Source: Anolis sagrei (Eukaryota > Chordata > Lepidosauria > Squamata > Anolidae). Taken from it: a stretch of 64,000 bases of DNA. The stretch is from the NCBI RefSeq assembly GCF_037176765.1, contig NC_090023.1, positions 23,261,366 to 23,325,365 on the forward strand, written 5' to 3'. The notes under the pieces are model-generated. The model searched no databases. It was given only the letters and a program-made list of their open reading frames with translations, and was not told where the DNA came from. Below, one piece after another: positions 21,405-38,049 of this stretch. The translations under genes and the position numbers were made by a program. The stretch's first letter is position 1, and every line of letters begins with the position of its first letter.

Positions 21405-22612
21405 GTCTTTATTTATTTATTTAGTATATTTCTATCCCGCCCTTCTCCCCACAAGGGGGACTCAGGGTGGCCTCACATGAGCATCAGAAGATGCTACCAA
21501 CATTAATATCATAAAAATTACAATTCACAATAAAATTATTTTAAAACATTGTACAACATCATCAGTAAATTTAACAATAAATTAACGTGCCAGAAAAACC
21601 AAACCAAGTTGAGAGAATCCATGTTGCAAATCCCAAATTTCCTTTTCCTATTGCCGCTGGTCTCTAATCAAAAGCTTGGCCACAGAGCCAGGTCTTCAGT
21701 TGTCTTCTAAAGGACACGAGGAAGGTGGCCAACCTGATGTCCTTAGAGAGAGAGTTCCACAGACGGGGGGCCACTGCTGAGAAGGCCCTGTCTCTCGTTC
21801 CCACCAACCGTGTTTGCGATAGTGGTGGGATCGAGAGCAGGGCCTCTCCTGATGATCTTAAGCTTCATGATGGTTCATAGCAGGAGATATGTTTGGACAG
21901 GTAATCTGGGCCAGAACCATTCAGGAATTTGAAGGTTAAAACCAGCACTTTGAATTGTGCCTGGAAGCTGATCAGCAGCCAGTGGAGCTGGTGCAACAGA
22001 GGAGAGGTACGCTTCCTGTATGCCACTCCGATTAACAACCTGCTTTGTTGTTAACAACCTCCAATTAACAACCGCCGACGGTAGGACTAATTGGAGCTTC
22101 CGAGAAATTTTCAAAGGCAGCCCCACGTAGGGAGTGTTGCAGTAGTCTATTTGGGATGTAACCAGAGCGTGGACCACCGTGGCCAAATCAGACTTCCCAA
22201 GGAACGGGCGCAGCTAGCACATAAGTTTTAATTGTGTAAAAGCTCTCCCGGCCACCACTGAGACCTGGGGTTCCAGGCTCAGCTATGAGTCCAGGATCAC
22301 TCCCAAACTGCAAACCTGTGTCTTCAGGGGGAGTGTAACCCTGTCTAACACAGGCTGTAACCCTATCCCCTGTTCGACCTTTTGACTGACCAGGAGTACC
22401 TCTGTCTTGTCTGGATTAAGTTTCAATCTATTTGGCTTCATCCAGGCCGACACAGCAGCCAATCACTGGTTCAGGACCTGCACAGCCTCCTTAGTCACAG
22501 GTGGGAAGGAGTGATAGACCTGAACATCATCAGCGTACAGATGACATCTGACCCCAAAACTCCGGATGATCTCTCCCAGCGGCTTCATGTATGGGTTATG
22601 GAGCCCTTTGAG
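21405..22612 (-). mobile_element. L2-clade LINE, minus strand
   Basis: The tail (TTTATTTATTTAGTATATTT at about 21409) and 3' UTR lead into decayed RT C-terminal sequence. Upstream pieces read back to the YADD region near 22535 (the ATCATCTG/GCGTACAG stretch). A local rearrangement with duplicated 'AACAACCTCCAATTAACAAC' is seen at about 22034-22072. Confidence 0.85.
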
Positions 22613-22679
22613 CCCTGCTGAAAAATTTGGAATCCTTTCTCAGAAAAATTGCATTTACAAGGAAATAAAATACTTTTAA

Positions 22680-22797
22680 ACAGAGGCTGGATAGCCATCT
22701 GTCAGGGGTACGTTGATTTTGGTTTTCCTGTATGGCAGGGACTTGGACTGTTTGGCCCATGTGGTCTCTTCCAACTTTATTATTCTATGAATCTATG
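22680..22797 (+). mobile_element. CR1 LINE, short 3' end
   Basis: It retains only the last coding residues (CAGAGGCTGGATAGCCATCT), the 3' UTR and the TATTCTATGAATCTATGA tail. Confidence 0.8.
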
Positions 22798-22889
22798 AAG
22801 TGAATAAATTGAGGAAAACCAAAGGGAGAAAAAGTCTCTTCCCCTTGGTATTAGGTCTCCACCAGAAGCTCATCTACAAATTAAAAACC

Positions 22890-23045
22890 TATGCTCTAGT
22901 GTCTGGATATCAGAGTTTGAGTTCTCACTAAGCCATGAAAACACACTAGGTGATCTTGGACAGGTCACATTCCTCAATCAAACCCAAGAACACCACATGA
23001 TAGGTTCAAGTTAGGTTCATCACAAGTTGGAAATGACGCAACGGT
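22890..23045 (+). mobile_element. Sauria-like tRNA SINE (family 3), diverged
   Basis: The order matches other copies: GAGTTTGAGTTCTCACTAAGCC, GATCTTGGACAGGTCACATT, and CATCACAAGTTGGAAATGAC. Confidence 0.6.
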
Positions 23046-24544
23046 AAAAGTGTTGATGAAATTAACAGTAATTAACTCTTCCTGTTGATTACAAGGATTT
23101 CTTTATGGCCAACTATATTTGAAAAGTGAAACACAACATATTGATCCAATGGTGCAGGTTCTTGCTATAAATTATGATGGTTCTCTAGTCCTAAACACCA
23201 GAAGACTGGGGATAAGGATGATTTAGGTGTGGTGTTCATTCTGTCAGCTTTATCCCTCCCCTGACTCAGGTTAATCTTCAGATTTAGATAAATCAAAATG
23301 GCAACTGTCTCCTTCTGATGTTTAAATGATCTATGAACCACCTTGTGGGAACCAGACTATGTTATCTACTCACAACCTCCTACAATGCTTGGAAAATCCC
23401 TCAATAATGAGGAAGTTCTGGTGACTAAGTGACTTCAAAAAGTAAAACAATGTACCCTTTAGCACCTATTTTTGGAAACCTTAACACTTAAATTGTTCAT
23501 GACTGTGCTCTTTTATTTATTGATTTGTATGCGGTTGAATCTCTTTAACAATAGCTTGGGTCAATAGTTAGTCATGTTTAGAATAAACCAATTGAAATCA
23601 ATAGGACTGCTTAGGGATGGATAATATAATTTCCTTTTTATTCATGTGTAGAGATTTTAGCTAGGACAGCAAATAAGAGGGTCTATGCCTGGTGAGCTTC
23701 CACTAAACCAGATCAGCCAGGACAGAGAACAAGTGCCCCAGGTTGAAGGCAAGGCTACAGAGGTTTAGTACAATTTGGCCAAATAGGATGCAAGTAAAAG
23801 CAATATGCTTCTTCAAAGAGTACATGCACACATTCAAAGAGAAAATCCGTGACATTTTATGCCATTCTGACAGCTGTTTAGACTTTCCACTCCCTCTCTT
23901 GACTGGCCAAAAACAGATGTTAGCTAGGTTCCCCTGAATGTCCTCCAGCCTGCAGGAGGACATTCCTATGCCAGGAAGAAAGATAGTTGCTAGTTGGATA
24001 GTTTGAAGGTCCAATCTGTTGCAGAGATGCCCCCTGAGGAACTGGAGGAAGTGGTGATGTGGATATGCAGATGAATATTTCATTAACTCAAGTGTCCAGT
24101 TCCAAAGGGTGCAAGCCTCATGAGACAAAGGTAATAGTTCCAGGTAATCAGGGGCTTGGCTGCCCATTCAGAAAATTAATGAATTGATGTTTGCTGAGTC
24201 CCCTCTTCTGTGGGAGCGGCATACTCTTAGCTTCAAGTTAAATGGACAAACATCCTGAGATCATCTTGGTGACAAAGGGGAACATCTCTTTTGCATGTGT
24301 GCGCACACACACAAACGTCCTGATATTATCTGACTTGGGAAATAGCTGGAGGGACCCTGGCTGTGGTCTCTGTTCCCAAGAGATTATGCAAACAGAGGGC
24401 ACAGGACAGTAGCTGTTTTCAAGATGCATTACAAATTGATACATTATACAAATGATACAAGGTATACACAAAAAATCAAGTTGATACATGTATTAAAGGG
24501 TTCGATTTGATAGAGTTTTAGTGGCTTCGACATTCCGAAAATTT
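23046..24544. other. Intergenic, no gene recognised
   Basis: It includes a 154-codon minus-strand frame at 23703-24167 with no domain, no splice context and no homology that I recognise. It is considered chance. Confidence 0.45.
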
Positions 24545-24548
24545 GGAG

Positions 24549-24573
24549 GAATATATATATATATATATATATT
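24549..24573. repeat. (AT)n microsatellite
   Basis: A short uninterrupted TA dinucleotide tract. Confidence 0.9.
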
Positions 24574-24624
24574 ATATCATATGTCTTACCTGGAGTCTTT
24601 TTAATGACCATAAGGCTTAACACC

Positions 24625-24868
24625 CTTAGAATCATAGAATCATAGAGTTGGAAGAGACCTCGTGGGCCATCCAGTCCAACCCCTGCCAAGAAGTGCTTTG
24701 CATTCATGCATCCCCGACAGATGGCTACCTGCCTCTGCTTAAAAGCTTCCAAAGAAGGAGCCTCCACCAACAGCAGAGAGTTCCACTGCTGAACAACTTT
24801 CAGTCAGGAAGTTCTTCCTAATGTGCAGGTGGAATCTCCTTTCCTGTAGTTTGAAGCCATTGATATCC
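24625..24868 (-). mobile_element. CR1 LINE 3' end, minus strand
   Basis: The tail AGAATCATAGAATCATAGAG leads to the C-terminal coding region ([19 protein letters not shown] by homology), with several small indels. Confidence 0.85.
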
Positions 24869-25529
24869 TGAGATACAGGACTGTGTGGAAGGGCCCCGAA
24901 TCAACAAATTGTGTAACGGGAATCTTACTTACGAAGAGAGACAAAACACACACTGAAATTATCCAACATCTCTTGGGCAGAGTTATATTTTCAAACCAAC
25001 TCAAAACATGTAAAGTAGATAAGGAGATAAGGAGAGATTTGGCTGAGGAACTCACTTCTGAGGAGGGAATAGACTAGAACAGCTTTATTGTCATTGTACT
25101 GTTGCAAAACACAGTGGTCATTGCAGAGCAACAACTGCTAAACAGTGGAAAAACTTCCCTTGGTATAGGGGAGTCATAGTGCACCAACTTGAGCCCCCCC
25201 CCCCTCAAAATGACATTAGTGTACTAATTTGTGTGGTATGCATACATTCAGAGGGGGACCCTGGAAAACCAACAAGTCACACTGTGTTTAGATTGCAACA
25301 GGGTCATTGCCTCGGGAACAAAGCTCCAATCAAAACCAAATTTCCAGAAAAGAAACTAAACAAACAACAAGAAACAGTGCAAGGAAGTCATTTGAGGTAG
25401 GAGCTTTAATTATGTTTAACTTTCCTTCAAATGATAACTCTACTGGCAATATAACAACAACAGGAATATTTATGTTTCATCGATCCAGAAGAGAAGATGA
25501 TAATGCATTTTAAAAATGGGCTTGTTGTG

Positions 25530-26250
25530 GAAACAAGGATTGGTGAGACAGCTTCAGTGGAGACACCTTTCCCCATGATTACGCTTTAAGGAGTGAATTT
25601 CCCTTCCAAGGGGTAGATTTCTCTCATTTCCTGTTGTCTCATCCCCGTTTGTAACTATGAGGGTTTTTTGTTATTTGGATATTTGTAATTTGGGGACTGC
25701 CTTTATATTTTATACGCACCCTCAGGCCCATAGCCAGGATTTCATTTCGGGGGGGGGGGGGCTGAATTTTTTTTCAGGGGGGTTTCGGGGGGGCTGGGTT
25801 TTGGGGGGGGCTGAATCTGAGTGAAAGAGGGTCTAGCCTAGCAAACCTTTTGTATCATTTTACCCCAATACCCCCATGCATATGGGATATATTGAGTATG
25901 GTGATCAGATCATGATATGAATAAACATAACAGTTTAAATAATGCACCATTAAGGCCTTTTCGCGAACCACCATGAAAATTTCGGGGGGGGGGGGCTGAA
26001 GCCCCCCGAGCCCCCCCCCCCCCCCCGGCTACATGCCTGCGCACCCTACACGCATAGCCTGAAGAAACATGTATACATAATACGTATTTTAAATAATTTT
26101 GTGCATAAAACAGCAAACCATCAGAAAACAAAAGTGTCGCTATCTCAATCGGGTGAGATATGTGGACAATTTCTGATGTAGGACATTTCAGGATTCTGGG
26201 TAAAGTATGCTCAACCTGTGCTGCATCAATGAAATTCCTTGGGATTCAGG
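25530..26250. mobile_element. Old DNA-type repeat (family F) carrying a MITE
   Basis: Two blocks, 25530-25722 and 26048-26250, match the contiguous repeat at 41675-42110 (GTGGAAACAAGGATTGGTG, TTGGGGACTGCCT, GTATGCTCAACCTGTGC). The family A MITE lies between them. Confidence 0.6.
25723..26039. mobile_element. G/C-tract hAT MITE (family A), complete
   Basis: 317 bp, ends CAGGCCCATAGCC and GGCTACATGCCTG, exact 8-bp duplication CGCACCCT (25715-25722, 26040-26047). Long G and C runs near both termini can pair with each other. Confidence 0.93.
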
Positions 26251-26765
26251 TCTGTGACACAGGCAAGGAGAACTGGCATAGAAATATTCCCATTTCGGGT
26301 TTATACTTGTAATTTCTTTGGTTAAAAAGTGTGTGCAGAGAACCAGGTTTTATACAGCATTTTCAGTGCCTTTGAACAACAGAGGTGCCTATGATTATGT
26401 AACTCATATAACCAATGTTGAAGGAAGCTGGCAATTGAATCTGAATAAGGTCTAGAAGGCCACGTGATTCCCACCTCGTCTATTTTGTTATCTTGGCTTA
26501 AAGTCAAACCGATGCTAAGATTACACCAAAGTGTTCCCACGACCCGGGTGCTGTCTGTCTGCTTGACTCAGAGCTGTTAAAAACAGATTTGAAGTGGTTC
26601 CCAGCCCAGAGGTATTTCTTGATGTGTCTGTGTCTACAGTGAAAAGTGGAGATTGCCCCTTCCCATTTCCTCTGGGTTGCACTGTGCTATCTTCAGAAGT
26701 TCAGCTCTGGATCTTGACCATTAGGAGTTCTATTCTCCAGATTAAGAAGGAAAAAAACAATATTT

Positions 26766-27012
26766 TTTTTGTCGTATCAGGAGTGACATGAGAAACTGCA
26801 AGTCGCTTCTGGTGTGAGAGAATTGGCTATCTGCAAGGACGTTGCCCAGGGGTCGCCCGGATGATTTGATGTTTTTATCATCCTTGTGGGAGGCTTCTCT
26901 CATGTCCCCGTATGAGGAGCTGGAGCTGATAGAAGGAGCTCATCCACCTCTCCCCGGATTCGGACATGCGACCTGTCGGTCTTCAGTCCTGCTGGCACAG
27001 GGGTGTAACCCA
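26766..27012 (-). mobile_element. tRNA-derived SINE (family 2)
   Basis: Minus-strand copy of the same family as 11940-12212 (CACACCAGAAGCGACTTGC on the minus strand, B-box-like region near 26950-26970). The head end is slightly truncated. Confidence 0.75.
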
Positions 27013-27420
27013 ATATCATATTGGTGCTTCAATTTTACAACAGTTTAGCTTTATGCAAAGATATTGGAGAATGGCGGGGAGATTTCTTGAGAAGTCTGTG
27101 TTAAAATGTGTACAGTTCTCCCTCCTCAAAGAGCTGCGGTTCCCTGGGTGAAGGGGAATTACTGTATATACCAGCCATGGGCAACTTGGGGGCTGAATGG
27201 TGGGCTGGAGCAGGGTGGGTGAGCCAGGAGGGAGGGGTTTGTCCCCAAGTCCCCTCCCTTCCCTTCCCTCCTCTTCCTCTTCTCTTTTGGAGGCAGAAAG
27301 TGAAGGAAAGATGGGAAACAATTGGATCCCAAAAGAGTTAGCCTTGATAAGGATGAGATGGTGGACTGGAGAGAAAAAGTGTATCCACTAGACCCCGTAT
27401 TGCCTACTTCTGATATATAA

Positions 27421-27728
27421 TCCTAGAATCCTAGAGCTGGAAGAGACCCCCAAGGGCAATCTAGTCCAACCCCCTGCCAGGCAAGAAGGCACAATCAAAG
27501 CACTCCCAATAGACAGCCTCTGTGGAAAAGCCTCCAGAGAAGGAGAGTCAGTCTATCACACACCAAGGCAGCCTATGCCACTCTCCAACAGCTCTTACTG
27601 TTGACGTTCTTCCTAATCTTTTCAGTCAAATCTCTTTCCCTGCCATTTGAAACCATTGCTCTCTTGTGACCTGGTCTCTGGAGAAGTAGAAAGTCAGTTT
27701 TCCTCCTCCTCCTCAATGGGACCCCCTT
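27421..27728 (-). mobile_element. CR1-like LINE 3' end, diverged subfamily
   Basis: ATCCTAGAATCCTAGAGCTG tail, then CCAACCCCCTGCCAGGCAAG and C-terminal coding remnants. It is clearly more diverged than the copies at 18 and 57 kb. Confidence 0.75.
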
Positions 27729-27792
27729 TTAAATCTTGAAACATGGTTCTTATGTTCCTTCTCTACCTTTTCTTCTTTCCACTAAACATCCC

Positions 27793-27950
27793 CCAGGAGG
27801 AAAGGAGGAAAGAAAAAGTGAAAGAAGGAAGGGAGGAAGAGAAGGATGGAAGAAAGGAAAGGTAGAAGGGAAGGAGGGAGGGAGAAAGAGAGAGGGAAGG
27901 GAAGGAAGGGGGAAGGAAAGGGAGAAGGAAGGAAGGATAGGATGGTGTGA
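27793..27950. repeat. Purine-rich (GGAA/GGGA)n tract
   Basis: About 150 bp of almost pure purine on the plus strand. Long frames on both strands here are compositional. Confidence 0.9.
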
Positions 27951-28155
27951 GAGAGGGCCTGAGAATAGAGCCCAAGGGGCTGCAGCTGGTCCCCAGGCTT
28001 GGGTTTGCCCATACCTGGTATATACTCATAAATGTCTAGAAATGTTATTAAAAACAATTGACCCAAAATTCAGGGGTGACTTACCCACAGATTCAGGTAA
28101 GCATTGTACCTTAACTCTGGTCAAAAAGGGGAACCATCTCTTTCTCTGAGTAGAG

Positions 28156-28510
28156 CAGGGGTCCTCAAACTTTTTAAACAGAGGGCCAGGTCACAGTCCC
28201 TCAAACTGTTGGAGGGCCGGATTATAGTTTGAAAAAAATATGAATGAATTCCTGTGCATACTGCACATATTTTATTTGTAGTGCAAAAAACACTTTAAAC
28301 AATACAATAAGTAAAACGAAGACCAATTTTAACAAATATAAAGTTATTAGTGTTTCAGTGGGAAGTGTGGATCTGCTTTTGGCTGATGAGATAGGGTTGT
28401 TGTTGTGTGCTTTCAAGTCGTTTCAGACTTAGGTTGACCCTGAGTGAGGGCCAGGTAAATGACCTTGGAGGGCCGCATCTGGCCCCCGGGCCTTAGTTTG
28501 AGGACCCCTG
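28156..28510. mobile_element. hAT MITE with CAGGGGTCCTCAAAC termini (family G)
   Basis: Left end CAGGGGTCCTCAAACTTTT, right end AGTTTGAGGACCCCTG, exact 8-bp duplication GAGTAGAG (28148-28155, 28511-28518). The body is 355 bp. A GTTGTTGTGTGCTTTCAAGT segment near 28396 resembles the SINE/BovB-type 3' end and may be a small insertion. Confidence 0.9.
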
Positions 28511-29394
28511 GAGTAGAGTGTCAAAAGGCAAGGGCTTAGTCTGTCCTAGGGGAACCTAAAAGATGGACTGATCCCTTCTTCTCTATCTATCATAGTGTTG
28601 CTTCTGACCTTTCTGAATGCCTGGGATGATAAATGGTGGCATTGATGGCCAGGGCAGGTGGCCATCCAAGTCAATGCTAGCACTTCCCCATCTACATGGA
28701 ATGACTCTCGACTTACTTAGAGTCATATCAAAATCCATAATTCTTACCCCAAAAGCTTCCCTGAACTTGTTCATGAGGTCAACATGTACATATGACCTTA
28801 AGACCTTTGTTGATAGTCAGCAAGACTAAGGAAACTATAAGCACCAAAGGACTGAAAGAAATAAAACCGGTTTTTGTCTTGATGGCGACTAGCACAGATG
28901 CTATCCGTATTTGTTTTATATTACCTATTAATATGTCAATATCACTTTACTGCCTTAATCTCTGATGAAGTTTAAATTGAACTCTTAATTTGTACTCAAA
29001 ACGTGACAAGGAGTCTTGGTGGATGTCCATTGTTTTGCTTCAAAGTTTATCCAGGAAGTTGAGGTGCAAGAACATAGTGCTTCTCTCTTGCCTGAAGCAC
29101 TGCAGGCATGAAAGAGACCATTTGTCATCAACCCAGTTTGTGGGATTATAACCTTTTTCTGAATGTTTACTCACATTGCATAATGTGTAGTGATAGTGAT
29201 GAACCAGTAAAATGAAGAATTGTTGTTGATGTTTTCTTGGAGAGGAAAAGACATCTACAACTAAACTGTTTCAGTAGTTGAGGTAACTTTCTGTTAGATA
29301 GCTCTAGTGTTGTCGTTCAAGAGAATACAGATACCGTGCACCCAGTGTAGTATAGATACAGCAATGGAAAATTTTGGAATGAGAATTCTTAGTC

Positions 29395-29560
29395 TTAGGC
29401 CCCATCAAAACTGCTGTAAAATCCAGTTTCTGATCCCAAATTCTGTGCTTCAAACTGGATTATATGACAGTGTAGATTTATATAACCCAGTTCAAAGTAG
29501 ATAATCTGAAGTCAGATATTAAATTATATGGCAATGTAGATACAGTCTTAATGGGTGTTA
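29395..29560. mobile_element. Palindromic MITE (family D), diverged
   Basis: Contains AAACTGGATTATATGACAGT and inverted AACCCAGTTCAAAGTAGATA stretches, typical of family D. Confidence 0.5.
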
Positions 29561-29750
29561 GAACACTGCTAAAATAGAATAAATTCAGCCAATCAATGAC
29601 TTGGGATAAAAAAATCCTTGAGCATACATTTGCTTAATGGCTTGAAAATTCCCTTCCACCCTTTATAATATTTTCAGGGAAAGAGCAAAGGGAATTATAT
29701 ACTTAAGGCATTTCTATATTCAAAGTGCATGGACCTTTAAGTCTTTATAT

Positions 29751-30085
29751 CAGGCATGGGCAATCCATGGTTCTAAATGGTTCTAAAGTACTTACAAAAC
29801 TAGGGGGCGCTGGTGCTTTGCTTCTAAAGTATTGCTAAAGTTCTGATAGTGAAAATTTCAGAATGCTAACAAAACTTCCAAAATTTCATTATTATTTCAT
29901 TATTGGTGAATTTTATGACAGAACCAATTAGGAACTGCCATTTATAACAAAATTTTGAAAGTTTTGTTAGAGTTCTGAAATTTTCACCACCAGAACTTTA
30001 GCAACACTGTAGAAGCAAAGCACCAGCGTCCCCTAGTTTTGTAAGTACTTTAGAACCATTTAGAACCATGGATTGCTCATGCCTA
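29751..30085. mobile_element. Long-TIR hAT-like MITE (family H)
   Basis: 335 bp with TIRs of more than 50 bp: CAGGCATGGGCAATCCATGG at the left, inverted as CCATGGATTGCTCATGCCT at the right. Near-identical flanks CTTTATAT / CTTTCTAT suggest an 8-bp duplication. Confidence 0.8.
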
Positions 30086-30499
30086 CTTTCTATACAGGGA
30101 TGTGTTTAATAAATTTGGCAAAAAAAAAAAAAAGACTCATGGGATATTCATGTTTTACAATTGTAACCCCTTGATATCTGAAACTAAAAATCTTAGATTT
30201 ATGATGAATGGAGCCATTGGAATGTGGTATCAGAATGTGATAATTCTGCAGTGTGGACATTTACTAGGAGATTGACTAGCTATTTACGGTGTATTCTTGT
30301 GCCTCCAAGTCACTTGATGATTTATGGTGAGTCCATGAATTTCGTTGGGTTTTATTAAGCAAAGAATACTTAGAGGGGATTTTGAAAATTCCTTCTTCTG
30401 AAATAGCCTACAGCACCTGGGATTTATTGATGATCTACCATCAAAGTACTAACCACAGGGTTGATCCTTGGTTAATCAATATCAAAAAGGATATTGACA

Positions 30500-31015
30500 T
30501 GCTGGAAGGTGTCCAAAATGGTAAAAAGTTTGGAAACCATGCCCTCTGAGGAGCAGCTTAGAGAGAAGTAGAGTTGGGAAGGCCTTGAGAAAAAAAAGGA
30601 AAAATTGGGAAAAAAACTGAAAAATATTGTGCCCCCCTTTTTTTCTGAGGTTTTTTCCCCCGGGCCTTCTTATCTCTAGGGAGAAGAGAAGGTTAAGAGG
30701 CGACATATGTTGAAATGTATGAAAGGATGTCATATTGAAGGGGACACTTTGTTTTGTTTATTGTTCCAGGAACTAAAACACAGAGTAATGGACTCAAACT
30801 ACAGGAAAAGAGATTCTACCTAAATATTAGGAAGAACTTTCTGATGGTAAGAGCTTTTTGAGAGTGCAGTACACTGCCTGGATTGTTATGGAGTTTCTTT
30901 CTTTGGGGATTTGGAAAGAGAAATTGGATGGCCATCAGTTGGAAGTGCTTTGATTGTGTTTTCCTGCATGGACTAGATGCCCCTTGTCATCTCTTCCAAC
31001 TCTATGATTCTTTGA
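30500..31015 (+). mobile_element. CR1 LINE, diverged, with small internal insertion
   Basis: Coding remnants match the CR1 C-terminus (GGAGAAGAGAAGGTTAAGAG, GGACTCAAACTACAGGAAAA), followed by TTCCAACTCTATGATTCTTTG. An A/T-rich, partly palindromic insert interrupts it at about 30565-30680. Confidence 0.7.
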
Positions 31016-31089
31016 CTCCGCTGAGCTTCCAAAATCAGTGATTATTGTATGAGGGGGCAGGTTTTTCTTCCTTTATTTCCATGTTCTCC

Positions 31090-31460
31090 GCAGCTTTTCT
31101 GTAGAATGCTCTTTGATTGCAGGTGAACTATAAATCCCAGCAACTATAACACCCAAATGTTCAGGTCTATTTTCCCCAAACACCACCAATGTTTACATTT
31201 ATGCGTATTGAGTATTCGTGCCAAGTTTTGTCCAGATCCATCATTGTTTGAGTCCACAGTGCTCTCTGAATGTAGGTGAACTACAACTCCAAAACTCAAG
31301 GTCAGTGTGCACTAAGCTCTTCCAGTATTTTCTGTTGGTCATAGGAGTTCTGTGTACCAAGTTTGGTTCAATTTCATCATTGGTAGAGTTGAGAATGCTC
31401 TTTGATTGGAGGTTAACTATAAATCCCAGCAACTACAACACCCAAGTGACAAAATAAATC
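31090..31460. repeat. Interspersed repeat family E with internal repetition
   Basis: The segments GAATGCTCTTTGATTG.AGGT and TCAATTTCATCATTGG recur within this stretch, so the element itself contains a repeated module. It is homologous to 44890-45440. Confidence 0.65.
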
Positions 31461-31464
31461 CCCA

Positions 31465-31960
31465 CAACCCCACCAGTATTCAACACATCTGGAACACATC
31501 TCACCAGACTAAAACAGTGGATTTGGCTCTTAATGAGACATGCCGCATTATCACGGGGTGTCTGCGCCCTACACCACTGGAGAAATTACACTGTCTAGCC
31601 AGTATTGCCAATAGTGAAAGGACCAAGGCAGTGACATCTCCAGCCCATCCTCTGTGTGTTATCAGCCAGCATGTCAATGACTTAAATCAAGAAATAGTTT
31701 TCTAAGATCTACAGAGACACTTGCTGGAACATCCCAGCAAGCGAGAGTCCAAAAGTGGCAGGCTCAAACCCAAAACCTTAATCAATGGCTGATACCAAAT
31801 GAGATACTCCCCCCTGGGCACACAGAAAACTGGATGACTTGGAAGGTGCAGAACAGACTGCGCTCTGGCACCAGAGCCAACCTTTAGAAATGGGGCTACA
31901 AAGTGGAATCCTCGACATGCGAGTGTGGAGAAGAGCAGTTTGGGGAGCTCCTTTTAGAGC
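31465..31960 (+). mobile_element. Degraded LINE C-terminal fragment
   Basis: Encodes VDLALNETCRIITGCLRPTP and LEKLHCLASIANSERTKA. After frame changes it encodes pieces resembling ENWMTWK, LRSGT and KWGYK-ESSTCECGEEQ. Such sequence is typical of the C-terminal part of jockey/I-like LINE polyproteins. The exact clade is not assigned. Confidence 0.6.
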
Positions 31961-32289
31961 ACTTCAAAAAGTAGATTTTTTGTTCTACATACCCTTTGTT
32001 ATTATTTTGAGCAGAATTGGTCACCCATTTCTTACATCTAACTCCATTTGCGAGCAAGTTTAAAAACTGTGGTCCTGATATTGATCCTTGGAGGATATCA
32101 AGATTTGACTTCTGAGCCTTGGTCATGGTGATATGTGATGGCATTTTGTTGAGTGGTATTTATTTAATATTTGTTTAAGGCTCATCTATTTGTAAAGATA
32201 AAGAACATGTTGTTTTTAAGGAAAATGGTAGAGCTTCTGCAGAATTGTTCCTTTTTAATCCCATCTCATCATTCTATCTTGAATTAATT

Positions 32290-32418
32290 TAGTGGTTCTC
32301 AACCTGTAGGTCCCCAGATGTTTTGACCTTCAACTCCCTGAAACAGCTGGTAAACTGGCTGGGATTTCTGGGAGTTATAGGCCAAAACACCTGGGGAACC
32401 ACAGGTTGAAAACCACTG
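32290..32418. mobile_element. Palindromic hAT MITE (family B)
   Basis: Ends TAGTGGTTCTCAACCTG and GGTTGAAAACCACTG. Flanks AATTAATT / AATTTAAT look like a degenerate 8-bp duplication. Confidence 0.8.
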
Positions 32419-32617
32419 AATTTAATGGATCCGTAAGGTCCAGTTGACGGAGGCCAAACTCTGGTAAGGACATCCTATGTATGAATAGCCTGGAGCATAT
32501 ACTTGTGTTGTATGCTACCAAGTTAAGCAAATCTATAGCTGTCCCTTATAAGGCTCTGTATGATTACATCAGTAAAGGACACACGGAGAAAAGAATAATT
32601 TGAATTTTGCATTTTGA

Positions 32618-32623
32618 TTTATT
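32618..32623 (-). promoter_or_regulatory. Polyadenylation signal, MMP7-like gene B
   Basis: AATAAA on the minus strand about 106 nt downstream of the stop codon. Confidence 0.6.
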
Positions 32624-32728
32624 CTGAAAAATGAAGTTTTCTGCCTTCTAAAATAGATATTACTGCAACAAAATATAAACACATCATAGCTGCTCAGTGA
32701 CATAATCAGACTCTTCAAAGGTTCTTCT

Positions 32729-36859
<4,131 letters not shown>

Positions 36860-36946
36860 CGTGGGTCTTCTTGAAGAGTTCCTTCTGTATTAACTAATGA
36901 AGGAGAAATTCTTCTACCTCTAAATCTACTGAACAAACTGGGCAAA

Positions 36947-36954
36947 TTTATATA
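36947..36954 (-). promoter_or_regulatory. TATA box of MMP7-like gene B
   Basis: TATATAAA on the minus strand, the same octamer as in gene A. Confidence 0.78.
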
Positions 36955-36986
36955 GAGGCATCTAGCATTAATGGTAACGCCCCTCA

Positions 36987-36993
36987 TGACTCA
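36987..36993 (-). promoter_or_regulatory. AP-1 site of MMP7-like gene B
   Basis: TGAGTCA on the minus strand, 40 bp above the TATA box start, as in gene A. Confidence 0.78.
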
Positions 36994-37116
36994 TTTTCCC
37001 ACATTGTTTGTGTGCGGTTTTGGAAATTTGTGTAATATTTCAAGTATTATGATTCTGCAATTTTTGGGGGGAGAAATATGAAGTGGTGGATTTTCAAAGA
37101 ATCATTAACGTCACTG

Positions 37117-37123
37117 AGGAAGT
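37117..37123. promoter_or_regulatory. Candidate ETS/PEA3 site upstream of gene B
   Basis: AGGAAGT at 37117-37123. An inverted CTTCCT lies at 37134-37139. Paired ETS sites upstream of AP-1 are known in mammalian MMP7 promoters; here this is suggestive only. Confidence 0.35.
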
Positions 37124-37129
37124 AACCTG

Positions 37130-38049
37130 TTTTCTTCCTCCTCAATGCCACAAAGTAAAGCCACAGAGTATTGAGAAGTCAACTTCCTTAAATTCAATTG
37201 CACATCATTCATTTGTTAGGGCGAATGGATGATCTTTTCTTAATGAGACGGATGGAAATGGGAATTGCAGTGAAGGCAGAGATGATGATTGCTGTTGTGT
37301 GCCTTTAAGTAATTTCTGATTTATGATAGCCTCATTAGAATGTATAACTTGCATAAATTCACAAACATGGATTTCTATGCACTTTTTAATCATTTCTGCA
37401 GGAGGACCTTTCAGTAAAAAATTCATTTGCTCAAGATACTTTTCATACAAATGCTCACACGTTTTGTGCAGAATGGGTTTTTTTTTTTTGCAAAAAAAGT
37501 TGTCTTAAAATAGCTGGCCATTATGTTGATTGGACGCCACAATATGTTGATATACTCTTTCTTGTCAGTGATAAGAACATATGTGTGTTGAACACTCACA
37601 TACAAAATTACAAGGAGAGACAGATGGAATAAGTGTGCTTGTGAATGTTTGTGTGTGTGCTGTATAGAGTTCAGCTTGCTTTGAACCAGAATTAAATTCA
37701 ATCTACAAATTTTTCATTTGAAAAAAATTACCAAAATTTGAAAATTTCTCATATTTTTCATTGGGAATAACTTGGGATTTTAAGAAATTGATTGTGAAAG
37801 AAACTTAAACTAAAAGTACAATGATTGTACTTTTACTGCTATGGTGATATCCCATGAGTTCTGCAGATTGTCAGTTTTAGAAAGGGACACCGAGAAATCT
37901 CAGTGATATCAGTGTAGTGCCTTACCAAACTACAAAACCCAGGATTCCATAGGATACTGCAATCACAATTAATATAGCTCTATATTTATACAAAGTGAAT
38001 AGATTCCAGATGCCAACCCCAATGTATTCAGTCAGTTATTTGCATGGCC
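37130..38049. other. Intergenic, no gene recognised
   Basis: Upstream flank of gene B. No further MMP exon was found on either strand. Confidence 0.45.

Noticed and set aside
23703-24167. 154-codon minus-strand frame
   Set aside because: No domain, no signal, no repeat similarity and no splice partners. This length is expected by chance in 64 kb.
27736-28149. 137-codon frame rich in Lys, Glu and Gly, with opposite-strand Ser/Pro/Phe frames
   Set aside because: It is a by-product of the purine-rich GGAA tract at 27793-27950.
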